Shown here in pieces: positions 57,823 to 64,000 of a DNA stretch of 64,000 nt (within the stretch, counting starts at the first letter, position 1; every line of letters begins with the position of its first letter). The position numbers and the translations under genes were made by a program. Below the pieces are notes generated by a model. It saw only the letters and a list, made by a program, of their open reading frames with translations. It searched no databases and had not been told where the DNA came from. This DNA is from Oscillospiraceae bacterium (lineage in GTDB: Bacteria > Bacillota > Clostridia > Oscillospirales > Oscillospiraceae), in contig JAFYAQ010000013.1 in NCBI GenBank assembly GCA_017540645.1, positions 62,001-126,000 on the forward strand. The letters run 5' to 3'.

Positions 57823-59088
57823 ATGAACGAAAACGAGCTGGAGGCCCGGGCGGCCTCCGGAGAGATCGCTGCGCCCATTTTGCCGGAAAAGCCCGTCTTT
57901 CGGCGGGAGCTTGCCGCGGCGCTGCTGATGTACCCCTCTGCCTTTGCCTATGTTCGCGCGCTGGACGACTGGCCCTTCTGGCCCTTCCTGCTGCTGTTCG
58001 TGGGGTTGACAGAGCTGCTGTGCCGCGAAAAGCCCCGCAGCCGGGAGAGCTGGTTCTGGCTGGGCTGTATGCTGCTGTGCTGGTGGGGCTCCCACGGTCG
58101 GGTCTGGGGCGACGAGGTCTGGCTCCCGCTGCACGCTCTGGCGATCTGGTGGGTCCTGCACCGCAGCGGCGCGCTGCTGGAGCGCCAGAGCGGCCACCTT
58201 TTGCCCCTCGACATGCTGAACGGCGCCTTCGTTTTCCCCTTCCGGCATTTCCTTTTGCGCCTGCACTGCCTGGCAGGCGGCCTGGGAAAGCTCCTTCGGC
58301 GGCAGGGGAACAGCCGTGTCCCCGCGCTGAGCGCTGCCCTCGCCGCGGCGTCCTCGCTGCTGCTCTTCGCGCTGGCGCTGCGGTTTCTGCAGGCGGCGGA
58401 CTCCGCCTTTGAGCGGCTGGTGACAGCCGTGCTGGGCCGGCTGAAGCTGCCGGAGTGGCGTCTGCGCTGGTTTGACTTTGCCCTGAGCCTCCCGGTAGGC
58501 GCCTATCTCTTCGGGCTGATCGCCGGGAGCTGCCGGGAAGAGCGCAGCGTGCTGGACGAGAGGGCGGAGCGGGCGCGCCTCCGCCTCGCCGGGCTGCGCC
58601 GGGTCCCGCACCGGGTCTGGCTGGTGCTCGCGGCCGGATTCGTGCTGCTGTATCTGCTCTTCTTCGCAGTGCAGGCGCGGTATCTTTTCGGCGCCTTCTC
58701 GCGCCGCCTGCCCGAGGGCTTCATCGTCTCGGAGTACGCGCGGCGGGGCTTCTTCGAGCTCTGTCGTGTCATGGCGCTGAACTTTGCGCTGCTCTGGCTG
58801 TTGACGCGCACGGCGGATCGCCCCGCGCGGGAGGAGCCCGCGCTGCGGCTCGTGTGCCTGCTGCTGCTCGTGGAGAGCCTGCTCTTCGCCGTGGTCGCGG
58901 CGTCCAAACTGGGGCTGTATATCGACTGTTTCGGCTTCACGCCGCTGCGCTTCCAGTCGCTCTGGCTCGTCGCCGTGCTGGCCTTCGGCTGCCTCTGCGC
59001 CCTGGGAAGCCTGCTCACGGGGAAGCGGAGCCTGCGCCTCTTCCTCGGCGGGGCGGCGCTGAGCTTCGTGCTGTTGGGACTGTATTGA
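57823..59088 (+). CDS. DUF4173/DUF4153-type membrane protein
   Basis: 421 residues with about ten membrane helices and Arg-rich cytoplasmic loops. 'YARRGFFELCRVMALNF' (~residue 305) is the conserved block of DUF4173. Its function is not known. It is the last gene of the DUF2975-HTH-DUF4173 unit and is followed by a terminator. Confidence 0.8.
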   Translation: MNENELEARAASGEIAAPILPEKPVFRRELAAALLMYPSAFAYVRALDDWPFWPFLLLFVGLTELLCREKPRSRESWFWLGCMLLCWWGSHGRVWGDEVWLPLHALAIWWVLHRSGALLERQSGHLLPLDMLNGAFVFPFRHFLLRLHCLAGGLGKLLRRQGNSRVPALSAALAAASSLLLFALALRFLQAADSAFERLVTAVLGRLKLPEWRLRWFDFALSLPVGAYLFGLIAGSCREERSVLDERAERARLRLAGLRRVPHRVWLVLAAGFVLLYLLFFAVQARYLFGAFSRRLPEGFIVSEYARRGFFELCRVMALNFALLWLLTRTADRPAREEPALRLVCLLLLVESLLFAVVAASKLGLYIDCFGFTPLRFQSLWLVAVLAFGCLCALGSLLTGKRSLRLFLGGAALSFVLLGLY

Positions 59089-59106
59089 GGAAAAGCGGAT
59101 TGAATA

Positions 59107-59145
59107 GAAAAAACGGGACAGGGGATCATTCCCTGTCCCGTTTTC
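59107..59145 (+). terminator. Rho-independent terminator
   Basis: AAAACGGGACAGGG and CCCTGTCCCGTTTT stem (14 bp) 20 bp after the DUF4173 stop. Symmetric, may also end the opposite operon. Confidence 0.85.
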
Positions 59146-59189
59146 TGTGAAAGCTCCGCTTCCGCAGAAAATCATGCCGTATTTATAAA

Positions 59190-60047
59190 TTATACGCCTG
59201 TTCCGATCTCTTCCCGTTTCTCCGCCGCGTCCCTCGGTTGTGGAAAGTTCTCCCGGGGAGACTTTGTCCCCGCGTATTTCGGAGCGGGAAGAGAAACGCT
59301 GATCCCGAGGAATTGCTTGATGATCCACAGGGAAAAGATGAGCACCACCAGGGGGATCAGACAGGAGGTGACGATGAGTACCGCCGTGCTCTCTATGAAG
59401 CGGTTGAGAAGACGGGAGGCCCTGTCCGCCAGCTCGCTGGCGCTGGAGGCGAGATACCGGAAGACCTCGCGGATCACATTGGGGTCCTTGTTTGCCTCCG
59501 CCAGCAGGGAGGTGTCCTCTGCCAGGGACTCCGCCTGGGAGAGAGTGCTGTCGATAGAGGCGCGGTAGGTGTCATAGATCCGGTCGGAGACCTTTATTCC
59601 CAGGGGGATCACCAGAAACAGCGCCAGGCTGACCAAAACCACCTTCACAACAAAGCGCTCCGCCCGCTTGGAGCGCAGGAGCATGGCCGCGATGTAGAGA
59701 AGACAGCCGATGGGGACGATCCACCGGAACGCGGCCTCCCCCAGAATGGTCATCAGGTACTTCTCCGTGTACAGCACGCAGAGGATGAAAAAGCCGTACT
59801 CCGAGAAATCCGCCAGCTTTTCGGCAATGGGCGTGCATATGTCTTCCGGTATGGCCGATACGCCCGCGGAGGCCGCCGTGGCCGCCCCGGTGAGCTTCAG
59901 GGTGGTGGACACCTTGTCGTCCAGGGACCGGATCAAACCGGAAAATGTGGAGGGATCGGAAAAGATCTTTCCCAGCACGAAAAAGGAAAGAACTGCCAGG
60001 AACACGCAAAGGGCGGCTTTCACGGCTTTTGTCAGTCTGTCATCCAT
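59190..60047 (-). CDS. Uncharacterised membrane protein
   Basis: 285 residues. Helices near 9-26, 84-100, 107-123, 132-150 and 222-250, with an extracellular or cytoplasmic helical region (~155-220, rich in Ser/Glu/Ala, e.g. 'STLSQAESLAEDTSLLAEANKD'). No family recognised. 21 bp downstream of the DUF4230 gene; the two form an operon. Confidence 0.6.
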   Translation of the reverse strand: MDDRLTKAVKAALCVFLAVLSFFVLGKIFSDPSTFSGLIRSLDDKVSTTLKLTGAATAASAGVSAIPEDICTPIAEKLADFSEYGFFILCVLYTEKYLMTILGEAAFRWIVPIGCLLYIAAMLLRSKRAERFVVKVVLVSLALFLVIPLGIKVSDRIYDTYRASIDSTLSQAESLAEDTSLLAEANKDPNVIREVFRYLASSASELADRASRLLNRFIESTAVLIVTSCLIPLVVLIFSLWIIKQFLGISVSLPAPKYAGTKSPRENFPQPRDAAEKREEIGTGV

Positions 60048-60068
60048 GATCGTCTCTCCTTTTCTGTC

Positions 60069-60746
60069 TTATCCGCGGTTTTGCTCTATCACGAGCGTGT
60101 ATTCTCCCAGATCCACCAGATGGCGGAGGATCGTGCGGATGAGCTGCTCCCCGTTCTCCCGGGCCCGGTCCAGGATGCCCTTCTCCAGGGCCTTTTCGGC
60201 GGCGGTCTTCTCCACGGACTGCAGAGCATCGTTGAAGCTTTCGATGGAAATGGGGTTTCCGATCCCCGTTTCCTCGGAGTAGCAGAGGAAGCTGTCATAG
60301 TCGATGTCGACCGCCAGGATCTCCGCGGCCGGTGTGAGCACCCGGATCGTCTTTGTCTCCTCGTCCACCTGGACGGTGACCGCGCTCAGATCCATTCCCG
60401 CCGACACCACGCCGTCGTAACTGATCAGGAAGGCAGACTTCGTCCAGGGCAGGGTGACCTTCCACAGGGACTTCACGTTGGAATACTGCACGATTTCGGT
60501 AAAGAAGTACTCCTCCGACACCAGCTTGCCCACGTCCCGCAGGCCGTTCACCAGGGTTTCCACCTTGATCTTTTCCTCGACCTTGATAATGGAGGGCCGC
60601 TGGGGCTTTTCCTCCGCCTTTTCCGGGAGGGCAGTCTGGGCGATCTCGACCTCCGGGCTGTCGTTCAGCGTCCGGCTCCAAAGGAACAGCCCCACCGAGC
60701 CGATCAACAGCAGGGCGATCAGGAGGATGGCGAGCTTTTTGCTCAT
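60069..60746 (-). CDS. DUF4230-domain protein
   Basis: 225 residues. N-terminal membrane helix (~5-24), Pro/Glu-rich spacer, and a DUF4230 domain (~55-215) recognisable from 'LVSEEYFFTEIVQY', 'FLISYDGVVSAGMDL' and the C-terminal 'ILDRARENGEQLIRTIL'. Function unknown. Paired with the membrane protein downstream. Confidence 0.82.
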   Translation of the reverse strand: MSKKLAILLIALLLIGSVGLFLWSRTLNDSPEVEIAQTALPEKAEEKPQRPSIIKVEEKIKVETLVNGLRDVGKLVSEEYFFTEIVQYSNVKSLWKVTLPWTKSAFLISYDGVVSAGMDLSAVTVQVDEETKTIRVLTPAAEILAVDIDYDSFLCYSEETGIGNPISIESFNDALQSVEKTAAEKALEKGILDRARENGEQLIRTILRHLVDLGEYTLVIEQNRG

Positions 60747-60878
60747 ATGTCTTCCCTCTTTTCTCTGTATGGGTGTCGTTTCGCTGCGGATTTACGTGAA
60801 AAAAGTATAAACCAATCGACAGCAAAAGTCCAGAAACAAGGAAAAACCGAACAGGGGACCATCCCCTGAAAAAAGCTC

Positions 60879-60924
60879 TTGACAGAACTGTATGACTGTG
60901 CTAATGTATTAATCACATAATACA
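60879..60924 (+). promoter_or_regulatory. Promoter with YtrA-type operator
   Basis: TTGACA at 60879-60884. The perfect dyad TGTATTA-N6-TAATACA (60905-60924) covers the -10 region. This is the right type and place for autoregulation by the GntR/YtrA protein encoded 22 bp downstream. The rest of 60747-60945 shows no gene. Confidence 0.75.
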
Positions 60925-60945
60925 ACAACACAAAGGAGGACGGAG

Positions 60946-61311
60946 ATGAATTTTTCCATCAAGGACTCCCGTCCCATCTGGCAGCAGCTGACCGAACAGC
61001 TGCGGCAGCGCATCGTCACCGGGGTGTACCCCCCCGGCTCCCGCTTCCCATCGGTACGGGAGCTGGCCTCCGAGGCCGGGGTGAACCCCAACACCATGCA
61101 GCGGGCCATGGGCCAGTTGGAGACGGACGGACTGGTGACCACCAACCGGACCCAGGGCCGGACGGTCACCCGGGACACAGAGGTACTGGAGGCCATGCGC
61201 AGATCCCTGGCACGGGCGCGGACGCAGGAGTATTTACAGGAGATGCAGGCCCTGGGCCTTGAGGCCGCCGCGGCGGCGGAGCTTGTCAGAGAGGAAGGAG
61301 AGAAAATATGA
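60946..61311 (+). CDS. GntR-family regulator, YtrA subfamily
   Basis: 121 residues. 'PIWQQLTEQLRQRIVTGVYPPGSRFPSVRELA' (residues ~9-40) and 'VNPNTMQRAMGQLE' are the GntR winged helix. The short ~45-residue C-terminal helical tail marks the YtrA group. Stop overlaps the start of the ABC ATPase (ATGA), as usual. Probably represses the operon until a cell-wall-active compound is sensed. Confidence 0.93.
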   Translation: MNFSIKDSRPIWQQLTEQLRQRIVTGVYPPGSRFPSVRELASEAGVNPNTMQRAMGQLETDGLVTTNRTQGRTVTRDTEVLEAMRRSLARARTQEYLQEMQALGLEAAAAAELVREEGEKI

Positions 61312-62042
61312 GCGAGATACTGGTGGAGTGCCGCGCTCTGCGCCGGAGCTTCGGCTCGGTGCAGGCGCTCAGGGGGGTGGACCTTAAGCTGGAGCCGGGG
61401 AAGATCGTGGGGCTGCTGGGGCCCAACGGCTCGGGCAAGACCACTCTGATCAAGATCCTCAACGGGCTCCTGCAGCCCAGCAGCGGGGAGGTGCGGATCG
61501 ACGGCCGCGCCCCCGGGGTGGACACCAAGGAGCTGGTCAGCTATCTGCCGGACCGGGAGTATTTCCCGGACTGGATGCGGGTGTCCGACGCCTTGGATTT
61601 CTTCCAGGACTTTTACGCCGACTTTGACCGGGCCCGGGCGGAGGAGATGTGCCGCGCCCTGGAGCTGGAGCAGGGGCGGAGCATCAAGACCCTGTCCAAG
61701 GGCATGCGGGAGAAGCTGCAGCTGCTGCTGGTGATGAGCCGGCAGGCCCGGCTGTATCTGCTGGACGAGCCCATCGCCGGGGTGGACCCGGCTGCCCGGG
61801 ATTACATCCTGCACACCATTCTGACCAACTACAATCCCCAGGGCACGGTGCTGATCTCCACCCATCTGATCTCCGATGTGGAGCAGGTGCTGGACGAGGC
61901 GGTGTTCCTCCGGGAGGGAGAGGTGGTCCTCCACGAGGCGGTGGACTCCATTCGGGAGCGCACGGGCCAGAGCGTGGACAGCCTCTTCCGGGAGATGTTC
62001 CGCACCGGCGGACGGGAAGGAGGAGAGAGAAATGATCGGTAA
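61308..62042 (+). CDS. ABC transporter ATP-binding protein
   Basis: 244 residues. Walker A 'GLLGPNGSGKTTLIK' (~residue 38), signature 'IKTLSKGMREKLQL' (divergent LSxGM, ~133), Walker B 'RLYLLDEPIAGVD' (~150) and H loop 'ISTHLISD'. Type found with YtrA regulators (YtrB-like). Energises export with the next gene's permease. Confidence 0.94.
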   Translation: MSEILVECRALRRSFGSVQALRGVDLKLEPGKIVGLLGPNGSGKTTLIKILNGLLQPSSGEVRIDGRAPGVDTKELVSYLPDREYFPDWMRVSDALDFFQDFYADFDRARAEEMCRALELEQGRSIKTLSKGMREKLQLLLVMSRQARLYLLDEPIAGVDPAARDYILHTILTNYNPQGTVLISTHLISDVEQVLDEAVFLREGEVVLHEAVDSIRERTGQSVDSLFREMFRTGGREGGERNDR

Positions 62043-62859
62043 GCTTATCAAATATGAATTTCGCTCCCTGTGGCGGCGTTTCCTGCCTCTGTGGGCGGGG
62101 CTGGCCGCGCTGGGTCTGGTGAACGGCTTCACCATCACCCACGTACTGGAAAACAACCGGATCGAAGGGCTGAGCAACTTCCTGCTGGGGGTCCTGCCGC
62201 TGATTATGCTGATCGTCCTTTTCACGGTCCTGGGCGTGCTGACCCTGGTGTTCATCTGCCAGCGATTTTATCAGGGCCTGCTGGGCCGGGAGGGCTATCT
62301 CATGTTCACCCTGCCGGTGAGCAGCGCCGAACATATCCTCGCCAAGACCATCGCCGCCCTGCTGCTGACGGTGCTGACGGGCCTGGCCTTCCTTTTGAGC
62401 GGCACGCTGCTGGTGCTGGCTCTGGACGTCAAGGGCTTTTTGGAAGGCATGCGGGATGCCTTCGCCGCGCTGCGGCAGCTGGAGCTGCCGAGGGGGATCG
62501 GCTGGCTGATCACGGAGGGCCTGGTCTGCGGCCTGGTGACCGCCGCCTCCTCCCTGCTGCAAATCTACGCCGCCATCGCCCTGGGCCATCTGGCCAGCAG
62601 GCACCGGGCGGGCTGGTCGCTGCTGGCCTATGTGGGGATCAGCATGATCCTCTCCACCGGCGTCTTCCAGCTGGGAAGCCTGGGCATGGGCAGAGCCATG
62701 GAGCGCTGGCTTGACCGGATCCTCGACGGCGGAGTAAACGGCGCCATGTCCGCCATGGCCGCCGGAATGGGCTTCATGATCCTGATCAACCTGGCCCTGG
62801 CCGTGGTGTTTTTCTTCCTCACCAAGATCATACTGGATAAAAAGCTGAATCTTGAATAA
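62032..62859 (+). CDS. ABC transporter permease (ABC-2 type)
   Basis: 275 residues from the ATG at 62032, overlapping the ATPase end by 11 bp. Six membrane helices (within ~18-35, 50-75, 105-130, 160-180, 195-215, 245-265). 'GREGYLMFTLPVSSAEHILAK' (~residue 87) is a typical loop of ABC-2 permeases in Clostridia. Substrate unknown. Confidence 0.85.
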   Translation: MIGKLIKYEFRSLWRRFLPLWAGLAALGLVNGFTITHVLENNRIEGLSNFLLGVLPLIMLIVLFTVLGVLTLVFICQRFYQGLLGREGYLMFTLPVSSAEHILAKTIAALLLTVLTGLAFLLSGTLLVLALDVKGFLEGMRDAFAALRQLELPRGIGWLITEGLVCGLVTAASSLLQIYAAIALGHLASRHRAGWSLLAYVGISMILSTGVFQLGSLGMGRAMERWLDRILDGGVNGAMSAMAAGMGFMILINLALAVVFFFLTKIILDKKLNLE

Positions 62860-62868
62860 AACAAATGG

Positions 62869-62899
62869 ATTTCCGTCGCCGACCGGCGACGGAAATTTT
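62869..62899 (+). terminator. Rho-independent terminator
   Basis: ATTTCCGTCGCCG and CGGCGACGGAAAT stem followed by TTTA, ten bases after the permease stop. Confidence 0.8.
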
Positions 62900-62903
62900 A
62901 TGG

Positions 62904-62932
62904 TTGTCAACGCCCCGGGTCTGGTGTAAAAT
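62904..62932 (+). promoter_or_regulatory. Promoter of murI
   Basis: TTGTCA (62904-62909), 17-bp spacer, TAAAAT (62927-62932). Confidence 0.7.
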
Positions 62933-62955
62933 ATCCTCATTCGAGGTGAGGACCT

Positions 62956-63741
62956 ATGCTACGCCGCATCGGCGTTTTTGACAGCGGCATCGGCGGACTG
63001 ACGGTACTGCGCCAGCTGCGCGCCGCTTTTCCGGAACTTGACATGATCTATCTGGGCGACGTGGCCCGGGTGCCCTACGGGGGCCGGTCGGTGGAGACCA
63101 TCACCCGCTACGCCTGCGACGACGTGCGCTTCCTGCTGCGCTTTGGGGTGGACGCCATCGTGGTGGCCTGCGGCACGGTCAGCTCCAACGCTCTGGATGT
63201 GCTGCGGGAAACCTTTGACCTGCCCATTTACGGCGTGATCGAGAGCGCCTCCCGGCTGGCGGCCCAGCTGACCCGGACCGGCGCCGTGGGGGTCATCGGC
63301 ACCCAGGCCACCATCCGCAGCGGGGCCTATCAGCGGTATATTGCCGCCGCGGACCCCCAGGTGCACATCACCGCCCGGGCCTGCCCCCTGCTGGTGCCCC
63401 TGGTGGAGAACGGAGTGGAGCCCATGGACCCGGTGGCGGAGATGATCGTGGACCGGTATATGAGCCCCTTTGACAGTGAGAATATCGACGTGATGATCAT
63501 GGGCTGCACCCACTACCCGGTGTACCGTCCCGCCCTGGAAAAGCGCCTTCCCGGCGTTGCCATGATCGACGTGGGCGAAGCGCTGGCCCAGGCCCTCCGG
63601 GGCAAGTTTGGTCAGGGCGAGGGGCAGGGCACTACCGCCTACTACGCCACCGAGCGCAGCGCCGCCTTTGACCAGGTGGTGCGCATCATGGACCCCGGCG
63701 TGGACCCGGCGGCCATCCGAGTGGAAAACCCCTTTCGATAA
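62956..63741 (+). CDS. murI: Glutamate racemase
   Basis: 261 residues. 'IGVFDSGIGGLTVL' supplies the N-terminal Asp/Ser, 'YLGDVARVPYGGRS' the substrate loop, and the two catalytic cysteines are in 'VVACGTVSSNAL' (~residue 75) and 'MGCTHYPVYRP' (~186). In the first motif Gly replaces the usual Asn after Cys (C-N-T-A in most MurI). Makes D-glutamate for peptidoglycan. Confidence 0.92.
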   Translation: MLRRIGVFDSGIGGLTVLRQLRAAFPELDMIYLGDVARVPYGGRSVETITRYACDDVRFLLRFGVDAIVVACGTVSSNALDVLRETFDLPIYGVIESASRLAAQLTRTGAVGVIGTQATIRSGAYQRYIAAADPQVHITARACPLLVPLVENGVEPMDPVAEMIVDRYMSPFDSENIDVMIMGCTHYPVYRPALEKRLPGVAMIDVGEALAQALRGKFGQGEGQGTTAYYATERSAAFDQVVRIMDPGVDPAAIRVENPFR

Positions 63742-63771
63742 TACATATCCGTTTGGAGAAGGAGGATACCG

Positions 63772-64000
63772 ATGAACAACAACTACGATCCTGTGGAGAG
63801 AATGATCAGCGCCATCGCCTATTTCTGGGTGCTGTTTTTCCTGCCCCTGCTGCTGATCCCCCGCTCCGGCTTCGGGCGCTTTCACGCCAACCAGGGGCTG
63901 CTGAATCTGATTTTGGGCGTGGTGCTGTTTTTGCTCATGCGCCTGATCCCCGGACTGCGCTGGCTGTTCGGGCTGCTGATGCTGGCCTATCCCATCTGGG
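63772..64000 (+). CDS. Membrane protein, Tic20/DUF4870-like, cut by the window end
   Basis: First ~76 residues only. Starts MNNNYDPVERMISAIAYF with GGAGGA upstream. 'FHANQGLLNLILGVVLFLL' resembles the H-x-x-Q-G element of small DUF4870/Tic20-like proteins. Two to three helices visible. Confidence 0.6.
   Translation, partial: MNNNYDPVERMISAIAYFWVLFFLPLLLIPRSGFGRFHANQGLLNLILGVVLFLLMRLIPGLRWLFGLLMLAYPIW

Noticed and set aside
1..64000. CRISPR array, rRNA or tRNA genes
   Set aside because: No regularly spaced repeats and no cloverleaf with anticodon were recognised by eye; the only tRNA-like end is the ssrA fragment. A tRNAscan/Infernal run would settle it.

Overview
The window reads as the chromosome of an anaerobic, GC-rich Clostridia member, most likely in the Oscillospiraceae (inference). 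Supporting features are strong GGAGG ribosome sites with occasional GTG/TTG starts, a T-box leader on pheST, an L10 leader on rplJL, a RicT-like PSP1 protein beside a HolB-like protein, an alr-mazF pair, IreB and a bifunctional Nnr. No rRNA, tRNA or CRISPR array was seen. Coordinates for genes are given from the start codon I judged best from the ribosome binding site, not the longest frame.

Layout. (1) 1-10.1 kb, minus strand, moderate GC: an exopolysaccharide locus. It has a LytS-like histidine kinase, a response regulator with a SARP-like output, a stand-alone receiver-like protein, a polyprenyl-phosphate sugar-1-phosphate transferase, a DegT aminotransferase, two glycosyltransferases, a Wzy-like polymerase and an exported Ig-like protein. 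(2) 10.4-14.7 kb, minus: a double GNAT acetyltransferase, then an M20 peptidase with two membrane proteins (one DUF5058-like). (3) 14.9-25.2 kb: an AT-richer genomic island bounded by a ~140-bp duplication of the rpsI 3' end and its terminator. It holds a 5'-truncated tyrosine integrase, IS transposase remnants, an apparent ssrA (tmRNA) 3' fragment, and a catabolic cluster: aldo/keto reductase and LacI regulator, divergent from LDH2 dehydrogenase - TctC - TctB - TctA - RraA-like aldolase - AroE-like dehydrogenase. (4) 25.1-27.8 kb: rplM-rpsI, a TtcA-like protein and a DUF975 protein. (5) 27.9-32.7 kb: a LysR-controlled sugar-acid operon (two enolase-superfamily dehydratases around an SLC13-type permease). 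(6) 32.8-64 kb: mainly housekeeping genes: L,D-transpeptidase, HPF, HolB, RicT, carboxylesterase, rpsF-ssb-rpsR, rplJL, IreB, pheST, an AmmeMemoRadiSam gene set, Nnr, Alr, MazF, a YtrA-type GntR/ABC exporter operon, MurI, and several uncharacterised membrane proteins.

How parts work together. The island is a self-contained uptake-and-oxidation module: TctCBA imports an organic (di/tri)carboxylate, two or three NAD(P)-linked dehydrogenases and an RraA-type aldolase process it, and the LacI protein probably represses through a CG-centred palindrome next to the promoter. The substrate is unknown, and the AroE homologue lacks the usual shikimate-binding Ser-x-Ser motif. The second catabolic locus at 28-32.7 kb looks like hexonate/hexarate use. 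These two loci, the rpsI-targeted island boundary, the EPS-linked two-component system with an atypical receiver, and the DUF5058/M20 operon are the places most worth follow-up.
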